A DNA stretch of 10,241 nt from positions 1 through 10,241 of the forward strand of contig DATLBY010000440.1 in NCBI GenBank assembly GCA_035526665.1, given 5' to 3'. The notes under the pieces are model-generated. The model ran no database searches and was not told where the DNA came from. It was given only the letters and a program-made list of their open reading frames with translations. How positions within the stretch are numbered: the stretch's first letter is position 1; the number at the start of each line of letters is the position of its first letter. Made by a program: the position numbers and the translations under genes. This DNA is from DATLBY01 sp035526665. GTDB lineage: Bacteria; Acidobacteriota; Terriglobia; Bryobacterales; Bryobacteraceae. This document shows, piece after piece, positions 1-7,553 of the stretch.

Positions 1-1
1 G

Positions 2-1042
2 GTCTGGCTGCTCGATTACAACCGGCGTCACGGCGGGCGCTTGATCTGGCTGCTGGTTCCGCTGACGGCGCTCTGGGCCAATCTCCACGGGGGCTTTTTC
101 ATCTTCCTGGTGTTGCTGGCGCTGCGTACGGCCGCTTGTGCCGGTGAGGCCTGGGTGTGGCCGGACATCCGGCCGGCGCGGAGGTCTGAGGTATTCCAAC
201 TGGTGTTGTTGGGCGCCGCTTGCGGGCTCGCCTCGCTGGTGAATCCCTACGGGTGGCACTTGCACGCCCACATTCTCGAAACCCTGCGCTCCTCCTGGAT
301 CACCGCGAATGTCAGCGAGTTCAAATCGCCTACCTTCCGGACCGAAGAGATGTACCACTTCATGGTCCTGCTCTTTGCGGGGTTAGCATTACTTCCTTCC
401 CTGGTTCGCAAGAAGAACCTGGTGGAGCCGCTCTGGATTCTCTTCCTGGCCTACTGCTCGCTCACTTCAGTGCGTCACCTGACCATTTACCTGCTGGTGG
501 CGACGCCCATCATTGCGCAGGAGCTTTCCACCTGGTGGTCGGAGTGGGTAGCCGGCCGTTCCGGCGCATCCCTGCCCGCAATGTTGAATGATGTCTCGCA
601 GCAACTCACTAGCGGCTTACCGGGCACGAGCCTTTTCATTCCGGCGGTAATTGTAACGCTGGCATGCCTTCCCGGACTTCACTGGCCGCAAGAGTTTCCA
701 GAGGCGGCTGTTCCGGCCAAGATGATCGAGCGGCACGCCGGCCTGCTGGCGAACGGGCGTGTGTTTGCCTCCGACCAGATCGCCGATTACCTTATCTTCC
801 GCAACTACCCGAGCCAGCGCGTCTTCTTCGACAGCCGGCACAATTACTACGGGGAAAAGATCGGCAACGACTATCTGACCATCGAAGAAGGACAATCGAA
901 ATGGCGCAGTGTGCTGGACTCCTACGGGTTCAACCTGATTCTGACCCCCGTCAACTCTCCCATCAGCTCGTTAGCACAGGCCGCGGGAGGCTGGCGCGTG
1001 ATTGAAAACAATTCGAAGTACATCCTTTTCGAGCGTCAATAG
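2..1042 (+). CDS. Polytopic membrane protein, C-terminal part (5' end outside window)
   Basis: The reading frame is open from base 2 with no stop, so the gene begins left of the window; an internal TTG at 41 is not needed as a start. Counting from that TTG, hydrophobic segments lie at about residues 1-35 (including the motif LWANLHGGF), 51-70, 104-122, 127-162 and 195-213. A soluble C-terminal domain of about 120 residues follows, with VFASDQIADYLIF, RVFFDSRHNYYG and a closing W-RVIENNSKYILFER. This layout (N-L-H-G-G motif in a helix, several helices, then a D-x-R/Y-G globular end) is familiar from large uncharacterised membrane proteins of Acidobacteriota and relatives, often placed near glycosyltransferase-C-like proteins. 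I cannot assign a reaction. It ends 100 bp before the sensor kinase, on the same strand, but the operator-like array between them suggests separate transcription. Confidence 0.75.
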   Translation, partial: VWLLDYNRRHGGRLIWLLVPLTALWANLHGGFFIFLVLLALRTAACAGEAWVWPDIRPARRSEVFQLVLLGAACGLASLVNPYGWHLHAHILETLRSSWITANVSEFKSPTFRTEEMYHFMVLLFAGLALLPSLVRKKNLVEPLWILFLAYCSLTSVRHLTIYLLVATPIIAQELSTWWSEWVAGRSGASLPAMLNDVSQQLTSGLPGTSLFIPAVIVTLACLPGLHWPQEFPEAAVPAKMIERHAGLLANGRVFASDQIADYLIFRNYPSQRVFFDSRHNYYGEKIGNDYLTIEEGQSKWRSVLDSYGFNLILTPVNSPISSLAQAAGGWRVIENNSKYILFERQ

Positions 1043-1053
1043 ACGGCTGCGCT

Positions 1054-1089
1054 CTTAACATTCTTAATAGAACTTTACGCTGCCTTAAC
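1054..1089 (+). promoter_or_regulatory. Tandem hexamer array, probable OmpR-family operator
   Basis: Four hexamers in the same direction start at 1054 (CTTAAC), 1063 (CTTAAT), 1073 (CTTTAC) and 1084 (CTTAAC). The spacings are 9, 10 and 11 bp, about one helical turn each. Read on the other strand they are GTTAA-N6-GTAAA-N5-ATTAA-N4-GTTAA. OmpR/PhoB-type regulators bind head-to-tail direct repeats at this spacing; CpxR (GTAAA-N5-GTAAA) and PmrA (CTTAAT repeats) are close known cases. The array lies 54-89 bp upstream of the sensor kinase start, in an AT-rich patch of otherwise GC-rich DNA. Autoregulation of the kinase/regulator operon is inferred. Confidence 0.6.
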
Positions 1090-1119
1090 ATAGTAGGCTG
1101 CCGATTCGGAGTATTGTCA

Positions 1120-1139
1120 AAAGGGTATCTGAACCCTTT
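1120..1139 (+). promoter_or_regulatory. Hairpin immediately before the kinase start codon
   Basis: There is a perfect 7-bp inverted repeat, AAAGGGT at 1120-1126 and ACCCTTT at 1133-1139, with a 6-nt loop. Its 3' arm ends three bases before the ATG at 1143. No ordinary Shine-Dalgarno sequence sits in the usual place. The only purine-rich candidate (AAGGG, 1121-1125) is inside the 5' arm and would be paired. It may affect translation initiation or be a short dyad operator. The structure is seen in the sequence; the role is inference. Confidence 0.4.
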
Positions 1140-1142
1140 CCG

Positions 1143-2918
1143 ATGCAGCCTGGCCGTCATAAAAAACACGCTCTCCTCTCGTGGTTGTTCGTCGGCGCCC
1201 TCGTCCTGCTATCGCTGGCGCTCGGCGTCCTGCAGTACGGCTGGATTGACGAGCTAAGCCGGGCGGAGAAAGAGCGTCTCCAAAGCACCTTGCACACCAG
1301 TCTGCTTCGTGTCAGCCGCGATTTCAACGGCGAAGTCACAGCGGCGTGCACAAACCTGATTTCTTTCGATCTTGAGACCGATCAGCAGGCTAGAGAGGGG
1401 CAGTACGCCGCGCGCTTCGAGCAGTGGAAAGACACGAGCCGGCACAACGGTCTGCTGCGCCGCGTCTTAGTTGCCGAACCCGCCGGGAGCTCGCTGCAAC
1501 TGCGGGAGCTGGACCAGCAGACCGGCAATTTCCATCCGGTCGATTGGCCAGCCGAATGGCGCACGATCCAGGAACGGCTGCTTGCCAAATTGGCGGGAAC
1601 CGAGGGTCCGCCGTTCCTGGGCGGCGTTACCGGCGATCTGCCCGACCTGTTTGAGATGCCGGTTTTTGACCGGCGATTCGCGCGGGGTCCGGATGGCGGC
1701 CGGCCGCGTCCACGTGAGTTGGAATGGATCATCGTGCAGTTCGACCTGGAGTACATCCGGACGGTTGTCATCCCGGCGTTGTTGCAGCGCGATCTTCCTG
1801 GAGGTGCCGCCGATTACCTGGCAGCAGTGACTATACGCAATAGCCCCAAGACCTTCATTTATCGCTCGCAGACCGAGGAAAGCAGCAACATTCTGGCGAA
1901 CGCGGATGCCTCAGTGAATCTCTTCGAAGTGGACCGGGGCCGGATGCAGCGCGGTTCTGGTCCGGGTCCGCCACGCAATCGCGGAATGCGCCGCGGTCCC
2001 CCGCCCGAGAACCGAAACTCGGACACCGGCCGCTGGACTTTGTCGGTCCGGCATCGCGCCGGCTCGCTGGAGGCGGTGGTCGCCAAGGCCAAGGCTCGCA
2101 ACCTGGCTGTAATGGCCGGAATCATTGCGCTGATTCTGGCGACTGTGCTGGCACTGGTTCAGTTCACACGGCGCGCGCAGAGACTGGCCGAGCTTCAGAT
2201 GGAGTTTGTGGCCGGCGTTTCCCACGAGCTGCGTACGCCCCTGACTGTGATGCGGACGGCCGGGCATAACCTGCAAGGCAGAGTGTCGGGCGATCCCGCG
2301 CGGGTGCAGCGATACGGTGCGCTGATCCAATCGGAAAGCCAGAAGCTGACGGCGATTGTGGAACAGATCCTCAGCTTCTCCAACATGGAGGCCGGCCGCG
2401 TGATCGGAGAGCGGCAGCCGCTGCAAGTGTCGGCGCTGGTGGATGAGGCGCTAGCGGCGGAGCGCGGCGCCGCCATCAATCCCAATTGCCATTTCGAAAG
2501 AAATATTGCCCCCGACCTTCCGCCTATCAGCGCGGACCCCACCACCTTGCAACTGGCACTGCAAAACCTGTTGACGAACGCAGCCAAGTACGGAACGGGC
2601 GAATGGGTGGGCGTGTCGGCGTCCCTCGATTCCAGAGAAAGTGGAGGAATGGTGGAGGTCGTAGTTTCGGATCACGGCGAGGGCATTTCGGCGGATGAGA
2701 TCGGCAAGATTTTCGACCCCTTTTACCGCGGCATGAAGGCAGTAGAGGATCAGGTTCATGGCACCGGACTGGGACTAAGCCTGGCTAAACGCATTGTTGA
2801 AGCCCATGGAGGAACACTGAGCGTCAGGAGTGAGGTGGATCAGGGAACGCATTTCATAATGCGCATTCCGGCCGCCGTTTCGCAATCACAACATGAATTC
2901 GCAAATTCTACTAATTGA
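1143..2918 (+). CDS. Membrane sensor histidine kinase, HAMP-less, with periplasmic sensor domain
   Basis: This 591-residue protein autophosphorylates on a histidine and passes the phosphate to the response regulator encoded next. A first membrane helix spans about residues 11-31 and a second about 321-341. Between them is an extracytoplasmic region of roughly 290 residues with no sensor fold I recognise. It contains a Gly/Pro/Arg-rich low-complexity stretch at about 266-292. No HAMP linker follows helix 2; the sequence runs almost directly into HisKA, with the H-box SHELRTP and phospho-acceptor His361. The ATP-binding domain has all boxes: N-box around N475/N479, G1 DHGEG at D510, an F-box FDPFYRG, and G2 GTGLGL at G540. 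It therefore looks catalytically intact. The ATG at 1143 places the first helix next to a basic N-terminus (RHKKH). The 3' end overlaps the regulator gene by 26 bp. Confidence 0.93.
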   Translation: MQPGRHKKHALLSWLFVGALVLLSLALGVLQYGWIDELSRAEKERLQSTLHTSLLRVSRDFNGEVTAACTNLISFDLETDQQAREGQYAARFEQWKDTSRHNGLLRRVLVAEPAGSSLQLRELDQQTGNFHPVDWPAEWRTIQERLLAKLAGTEGPPFLGGVTGDLPDLFEMPVFDRRFARGPDGGRPRPRELEWIIVQFDLEYIRTVVIPALLQRDLPGGAADYLAAVTIRNSPKTFIYRSQTEESSNILANADASVNLFEVDRGRMQRGSGPGPPRNRGMRRGPPPENRNSDTGRWTLSVRHRAGSLEAVVAKAKARNLAVMAGIIALILATVLALVQFTRRAQRLAELQMEFVAGVSHELRTPLTVMRTAGHNLQGRVSGDPARVQRYGALIQSESQKLTAIVEQILSFSNMEAGRVIGERQPLQVSALVDEALAAERGAAINPNCHFERNIAPDLPPISADPTTLQLALQNLLTNAAKYGTGEWVGVSASLDSRESGGMVEVVVSDHGEGISADEIGKIFDPFYRGMKAVEDQVHGTGLGLSLAKRIVEAHGGTLSVRSEVDQGTHFIMRIPAAVSQSQHEFANSTN

Positions 2919-3579
2919 AGACGAACCGGGACTCGTTTTGACGTTGACGGACCTGCTGGAGTCGGAGGGCTATCATGTCGAGACGGCGCCGGACGGACCG
3001 GCGGGTCTGGAGAAGGCTAAGTCCCGAAAATTCGATCTGATTCTTCTCGACGTGATGCTTCCCGGCAAGAATGGCTTCGATGTTTGCAGGGAGCTGCGCC
3101 AGGATGGAGCCGATACCGCGATCCTGATGTTGACTGCAAGAACGCAGGTGATCGATCGCGTGGTGGGCCTGAAGTTGGGAGCCGACGATTACCTAACCAA
3201 GCCGTTCGAGCCTTCCGAGCTGCTGGCGAGAATTGAAGCGCTGCTGCGCCGAGTGAAGAAGGAGAACTTGGCGCCGGCGGCGCGCTTCCAGTTTGAGAAA
3301 ATTCAAATCGATTTTGAGCGCGGCGAAGTTTTGAAGGATGGAACGCGCGTGAATCTCGCTGGGAAGGAGCTGCAACTGCTTCGTTACCTGGTGGACCGCC
3401 GCGGGCAGGTAGTGTCGCGGGAAGACCTGTTGAAGGAAGTCTGGGAGTATCAATCCGCCGTCTCGTCGCGGACCATTGATGTGCATGTCGCTTGGCTGCG
3501 GCAAAAGCTGGAAGATAATCCCCAGGTTCCGAAGCACTTTCACACCGTGCGAGGAGTAGGCTACCGGTTCGCTCCCTAG
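2893..3579 (+). CDS. OmpR/PhoB-family response regulator
   Basis: This 228-residue DNA-binding regulator is the cognate partner of the kinase encoded just upstream. The receiver domain (about 1-120) has the acidic pair E9/D10, phospho-acceptor D53 in LLDVMLPG, T81, Y100 and K103 in the YLTKPFE motif, so all key residues are present. A winged-helix transcriptional regulator domain (about 130-228) closes with RTIDVHVAWLRQKL and VRGVGYRF, typical of the OmpR subfamily. The ATG at 2893 lies inside the end of the kinase gene (26-bp overlap) with no Shine-Dalgarno of its own, so translation is probably coupled to the kinase. The family binds head-to-tail repeats, which fits the arrays at 1054-1089 and 5862-5876. 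The target assignment is inference. The gene ends 29 bp from the convergent cytochrome pseudogene; I see no clear terminator between them. Confidence 0.95.
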   Translation: MNSQILLIEDEPGLVLTLTDLLESEGYHVETAPDGPAGLEKAKSRKFDLILLDVMLPGKNGFDVCRELRQDGADTAILMLTARTQVIDRVVGLKLGADDYLTKPFEPSELLARIEALLRRVKKENLAPAARFQFEKIQIDFERGEVLKDGTRVNLAGKELQLLRYLVDRRGQVVSREDLLKEVWEYQSAVSSRTIDVHVAWLRQKLEDNPQVPKHFHTVRGVGYRFAP

Positions 3580-3608
3580 GCCGGAGCAAGCAGCGCCAAG
3601 CATCCTGC

Positions 3609-5048
3609 CTAAGGACCCGCTTTCCCGAAAGTGAGACTCAGCAGGTATTGGATCAGGTCGCTCTTTTCCGCGGGAGTCAGACCAAGAGTCAGGCATGTAT
3701 TGTAGTGATCGACCACATTGATCAGAGCCGGGAATCTTCCATCGTGATAGAAGTCGCCTTTTGAGTGCGAGAACAGGTTCCCGAGGGGTGATGTCCGGTA
3801 GCGGTGATCGGGCGCGCGGTTGGCTTGAAATCCATCGATGCAAATTTCGCCGGGCAGGTGAAGATTCCAACCAGGGTCCGTCCAGAGCGGTTCGACATGA
3901 CAGTTGTTGCATTTCGCCTTGCCGCGAAACAGCTCGTCGCCGCGAGCCGCCGCCGCTGAGTCGAAACTGCCGGGGGGAGGCTGAGGAGAAGGTATCGCCA
4001 GTTGATAAAACTGTAGGGCCGGAAGCTTCGATGTGATCTGATCGTCATCGGGGCTGATGTAGAGTCCATTCGGGAGCCGGAGATCTCCGAAACCGTGGGC
4101 GGCGGCGATAGGAAATTGTGCGGCATCAGCTAGGCGCGGATCCCAGAAGCGGCCGGCACCCTGCATTTCAGATTCGCGACGAAGGCGTTCCAGTGAGGAA
4201 CCGAGCCCCAGCCAGTCCAAGTATGCAGGTTTACTCCAGCTAAGCCAAATGCCGGCGGGATGAGAGTAGCGCCGGAAACGTTCACACCGGTCACAGCGCC
4301 ATCGGTAATCTGCTGCGGGTTCACAGTCTTGCCGTCGAGCACCAATTCGGCGTCGAACTTGCCGGGTCCCCAAGTGTTGAGGACATTGCGAACGTTCGCC
4401 TGGGTTGTATTCAAGAGTGAGGCAAAGGCCGTCAGGTCCGGAGCCAGAGCGATGATGGCGCCGACATTCAAATCACGATTCGCCCAGCCGTCGAGGCGAC
4501 GGCCAACGCAGCCGGTGCCCGGATTGGGCTGGACGACGCCGGCGCAAAGAGCGGAATGGGAGTTGTCGACGGTGGAGTGACATAAGGCGCATTGAATGCC
4601 CACCGATGCCAACGTCCCGGCAGAATTAGAATCCCTTGACGCCGACGACCGCATCCAATTTCAGCAACTGCAGCGTTACAGCGGGATCGTTCAGATCAAG
4701 GCCGCCTTGCTGGAGTTGCTGGAAAACATGGGACGGCAAAGCGTCCACGTCGACCTTGAGGCCCACCGTGATAGCCGTTTTAGGACTGACGCCCGAGCCC
4801 ACTCCACCGAAGCGCGATCCCTCGATGGCCTGATGGAGTTTCAGTGAGCCGCCCCAAAACGCCTGGTCGCCGAAAGTGTCGAAGCGGAAGATCTGGCGTC
4901 CCTCGCTGACCAGCCGCACTGCGTTTTCAGCGGCAGAGTCCTTCTTCAGGGCGCCGGGCGCCTGGCTTCGAACAACCGGCGGAAGCGATGCAATAAATGC
5001 GATTCCCGCCAGCAAAAATGCGCCTGTCATGAGAATACTTTTTTTCAT
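3609..5048 (-). pseudogene. Two-heme c-type cytochrome (cytochrome c peroxidase/MauG-like), broken by two frameshifts
   Basis: One gene is readable only by joining three minus-strand frames. Segment 1 (5048 to about 4630) starts at an ATG with a strong Shine-Dalgarno (AAAGGAGGA) and a signal peptide (MKKSILMTGAFLLAG...). It runs through GRQIFRFDTFGDQAFWGG and stops at a TAA right after VVGVKGF. Segment 2 (about 4630 to 4170) resumes at NSAGTLASVGIQ with a CALCH heme motif (4577-4591) and continues to HWNAFVANL. Segment 3 (about 4168 to 3609) continues at EMQGAGRFWDPRL, has the second heme motif CNNCH (3897-3911), and ends with FYHDGRFPALINVVDHYN, the usual C-terminal signature of di-heme peroxidase-type proteins. 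The first junction needs +1 or -2 bases; the second is repaired by one added G (CTGAAATG to CTGGAAATG). Everything else is undamaged, so this is either a very young pseudogene or base-calling error. If intact it would be a periplasmic electron-transfer or peroxidase-like protein of about 478 residues. Confidence 0.85.
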
Positions 5049-5134
5049 CGCGATCTCCTCCTTTTAGAGGAAGCCAGTCGCACTGAACCGGGACGCGATG
5101 TGGCCCAGCACAAGCGATGAGCATGTAGCGGCCC

Positions 5135-5149
5135 TTGCACTGCGTGCAA
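5135..5149. promoter_or_regulatory. Short palindrome upstream of the cytochrome gene
   Basis: TTGCAC and GTGCAA are separated by 3 bp, a perfect 6-bp dyad. It lies about 90 bp upstream of the cytochrome start, in the 270-bp gap between that gene and the LTxxQ gene. It has the size of a dimeric-regulator half-site pair. No regulator can be named, and chance occurrence is possible. The rest of this gap shows only an AT-rich patch around 5210-5245. Confidence 0.25.
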
Positions 5150-5288
5150 TGAAGGCTAAACCGAGCGACTTACTGCTAGAGATTAGACCGAAGTGAATGG
5201 AATGAGTGCGATGCGAAAAATGTAAAAGTATTGTGAAAAAGATGACCGTGACATCCGCAGCACCATGCCGGGATGTTCAGACAGAGAG

Positions 5289-5311
5289 GGGGCAGGCGTT
5301 TAGCCTGCCCC
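5289..5311 (-). terminator. Strong inverted repeat after the LTxxQ gene, probable terminator
   Basis: A perfect 9-bp GC-rich stem, GGGGCAGGC at 5289-5297 and GCCTGCCCC at 5303-5311, encloses a 5-nt loop. It lies 7 bp beyond the stop codon of the minus-strand LTxxQ gene. On the minus strand it is followed by CTCTCTGTCT and not by a clean T-run, so it may act as a weak intrinsic terminator or as a 3'-end mRNA stabiliser. Confidence 0.6.
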
Positions 5312-5318
5312 GATAGCA

Positions 5319-5798
5319 CTAGCGATTTCTGCCGAAGCCCTCGGGTCCAGGACCACCGGGACCGCGCATTCTTCCGGGGCCGCCGCGCGGCTTCGAATCA
5401 TACTTCGTCTGCTGATCGGGCGTGAGCAGCGCATAAAACGCGGCATCGGCCTTACTCTCGATGGCAGTAAGCTGACCGCTAATGGTTCCGAGTTCTCTGG
5501 CGTATTGATCGATGCCTCCCAGGTCATTCTTCTTCACAGCGGCAGCGAGCGCCGTGTGCGCTGACTGGCTGCTGGAGTGCAGCGCTTGGCCGGCCGTCAT
5601 GGCATCGGTAAAAATGGTTGCCGCTCGCGCTTTTTGCGCTTCGGTGAGCGTCAGAAAATTTGACAGCATATCGACACGCCGTTGGATCATGGCTGCCGGA
5701 TCCGGCGGTGTGCCTCCGTCCGGCCGTGGACCCCGCTGGGCAAACACAAGGGCCGCCGACAGCAAGGCGGTCGCAAACAGCTTGTTGACTTTAATCAT
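5319..5798 (-). CDS. Exported LTxxQ-motif protein (Spy/CpxP-like)
   Basis: This 159-residue protein has an N-terminal signal peptide (basic start, hydrophobic core LFATALLSAALVFA, likely cleavage before Q21). It also has two LTxxQ motifs, LTEAQ at 51-55 and LTPDQ at 125-129, in a mostly helical body. Two LTxxQ motifs are the hallmark of the Spy/CpxP family of periplasmic chaperones and stress sensors. The mature N-terminus (RGPRPDGG) and the C-terminus (about 136-159) are rich in Gly, Pro and Arg. I place the start at the ATG at 5798, not at an upstream in-frame ATG, because it begins the signal peptide and has AGGAGA upstream at 12-nt spacing, slightly long. It is divergent from the dioxygenase gene. 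The direct repeat at 5862-5876 lies 64-78 bp upstream, a position suited to control by the OmpR-type regulator encoded at 2893-3579. Confidence 0.82.
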   Translation of the reverse strand: MIKVNKLFATALLSAALVFAQRGPRPDGGTPPDPAAMIQRRVDMLSNFLTLTEAQKARAATIFTDAMTAGQALHSSSQSAHTALAAAVKKNDLGGIDQYARELGTISGQLTAIESKADAAFYALLTPDQQTKYDSKPRGGPGRMRGPGGPGPEGFGRNR

Positions 5799-5861
5799 GG
5801 TAATTGCAGATCTCCTGAGAGCATGAACGCGGGAAGCCGCTTCTTCGTTGCGCACGAGGGT

Positions 5862-5876
5862 GTTAAGTTTCGTAAA
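5862..5876. promoter_or_regulatory. GTTAA-N5-GTAAA direct repeat, CpxR-box-like site
   Basis: GTTAA at 5862-5866 and GTAAA at 5872-5876 are direct repeats exactly 10 bp apart. They match the half-sites of the array before the kinase operon (1054-1089, complementary strand). The known CpxR box is GTAAA-N4-8-GTAAA. The site lies upstream of the LTxxQ gene, in the 247-bp divergent region shared with the dioxygenase gene. Regulation of one or both genes by the response regulator is inferred. Confidence 0.5.
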
Positions 5877-6045
5877 AAGTCCTGCAAGTGTTTAACAGAA
5901 ATAGGTGAGTCGCACAGGGCCGGCGCCGCGTTTGTAGAGTATGCGCCGCCGTCTCCGGTGCATGATTTCCAGGGTCATCTCTCGAATGGATGATGCCAGT
6001 TGCTGCTACATCACAGTGCAACGCTAGAAAGAAACTAACATTCCC

Positions 6046-7485
6046 ATGATCAACGAAAGCCGTGCTCTATTCAGCAGAAGAAAAACATTAGCCCTTCTTG
6101 GGACCGCGGGAACCGCAGCCCTGGCGGGCAAAGTTTCGGAACAGGCCGCGGAGGCTGCCAGCTGCCTGGTAACACCTCCCCAAACAGAAGGCCCCTATTT
6201 TGTCGAGGAGAACTTAAACCGCTCCGACATCCGGGTGGACCCGGCGGATGGATCGATCCGGCCGGGTGTCCTTCTGACATTGCAGTTGACGGTGAATGAG
6301 GTGACGGGCTCCTCCTGCGGAGTCCTGCCCGGTGCGCGGGTGGAAATCTGGCACTGCGATGCGGCAGGCGTGTATTCCGACGAGGCGGACAACAACAGCC
6401 GTGGCCGAAAGTTCCTGAGGGGCTACCAGATCGCCGATGAAAACGGAGTGGTGAATTTCACGACGGTGTATCCAGGGTGGTACCGCGGACGGGCCGTGCA
6501 CATTCACTTCAAAGTCCGGACGTACGACGGGGCCACCAAACTCGACGAATTCACCTCGCAGTTTTTCTTCGATGAGTCCCTCACGGATACGGTCTTTGCG
6601 ATGCCGCCGTACAACACGCGCGGGCCCCGCGACACGCGCAACTCGACGGACGGAATATTCCGCGGAACACCGAATTCCGAACGCCTCCTGCTGAACGTCA
6701 CACGAACGGCGGAAGGCTACGCGGCGAAAGGCGAAATCGGCGTGAACCTGAAGCGTCCGGCGATCACCAGGGCGGTGATCAGCGCCAACGGGATTGTGAA
6801 TGCGGGAAGCTACAAACCGGGGGTCGCGCCAGGCGCCTGGGTTGCCATCTTCGGGCAAAATCTGGCTACGTCGGCGCGTGCCATCACGACTGCCGATCTG
6901 GTGAACGGAAAGCTGCCGACTACCCTCGGCGGAATCAGCGTGAAGATTGACGGCCGGGACGCGTTCCTGCAATATGTCAGTCCCACACAGATCAATGTGC
7001 AGGCTCCCGCCGACAACAATACGGGGACCGTACAGGTCACCATCACCAACGCGGCGGGAACTTCAGAAGCAGCCACGGCAATCCTGCAGCCGATTGCGCC
7101 GGCGTTCTTCACATCGCAGGGCTACGTAGCGGCCGTGCGCTCCGATGGAGCGATTATCACGGGAGTTACATCCACGGCCGCGGGGACAGTGCAGGCAGCC
7201 AGGCCGGGCGACGTGATCTCGCTGTACGGCAACGGGTTTGGACCGACAGCTCCCGTGATTGAGCCGGGCGGAATTTTGCAGACCGCGGCGGCACTGGCGA
7301 ATGCGGCGGCGATCACCATTGGCGGGGTTGCGGCTCTCGTGTCGTTTGCGGGATTGTCGGCGACGGGTCTTTACCAGTTCAACGTGACGGTGCCGAGCGT
7401 TGCTTCCGGAGATCAGGAGGTCATCGCCCAGATTGCGGGGCTGAGTACGCAATCGGGAGTGCTCTTAAAGGTGCAGGCGGGGTAG
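6046..7485 (+). CDS. Tat-exported intradiol-dioxygenase domain protein with TIGR03437 C-terminal module
   Basis: The 479-residue product begins with a twin-arginine signal (SRRKTLALLG, residues 10-19, then an alanine-rich stretch). Residues about 40-235 form an intradiol ring-cleavage dioxygenase-like domain with TEGPYF, ARVEIWHCDAAGVYS and YPGWYRGRAVHIHF. The four ferric-iron ligands expected for the family appear present: Y110, Y146, H152 and H154. This predicts oxidative ring opening of a catechol-like substrate outside the cytoplasm, although exported relatives have few tested substrates. Residues about 243-479 are a TIGR03437-type module, starting NAGSYKPGVAPGAWVAIFGQNLA and including SPTQINVQAP and GDVISLYGNGFGPT; its function is unknown and it looks like beta-sandwich repeats. 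The start ATG at 6046 has only a weak AGAAAG upstream. Tat export would fit a cofactor-loaded enzyme. The domain calls are firm; substrate and role are not. Confidence 0.88.
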   Translation: MINESRALFSRRKTLALLGTAGTAALAGKVSEQAAEAASCLVTPPQTEGPYFVEENLNRSDIRVDPADGSIRPGVLLTLQLTVNEVTGSSCGVLPGARVEIWHCDAAGVYSDEADNNSRGRKFLRGYQIADENGVVNFTTVYPGWYRGRAVHIHFKVRTYDGATKLDEFTSQFFFDESLTDTVFAMPPYNTRGPRDTRNSTDGIFRGTPNSERLLLNVTRTAEGYAAKGEIGVNLKRPAITRAVISANGIVNAGSYKPGVAPGAWVAIFGQNLATSARAITTADLVNGKLPTTLGGISVKIDGRDAFLQYVSPTQINVQAPADNNTGTVQVTITNAAGTSEAATAILQPIAPAFFTSQGYVAAVRSDGAIITGVTSTAAGTVQAARPGDVISLYGNGFGPTAPVIEPGGILQTAAALANAAAITIGGVAALVSFAGLSATGLYQFNVTVPSVASGDQEVIAQIAGLSTQSGVLLKVQAG

Positions 7486-7553
7486 GGCGCCGACGGACGG
7501 AGATAACGCGGATGACTAAGGAGGCGACGCCGGGTTGCCGTATGATGGATTGT

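Noticed and set aside
664..1005. Long open frame inside the membrane-protein gene (and similar long open frames inside the kinase, regulator and dioxygenase genes)
   Set aside because: These are out-of-frame shadows of genes with firm domain evidence; their translations are Arg/Pro-rich with no recognisable motif.
4624..4634. TTC-TAA at the first cytochrome frame break as a programmed +1 frameshift
   Set aside because: It resembles the prfB-type shift only in having a stop in the A site. No internal Shine-Dalgarno is evident, and a second unrelated frame break in the same gene favours mutation or error.
5050..5318. A small gene or RNA in the gap between the cytochrome and the LTxxQ gene
   Set aside because: No frame with a ribosome site and plausible composition, and no tRNA-like cloverleaf; only a short palindrome and an AT-rich patch are visible.
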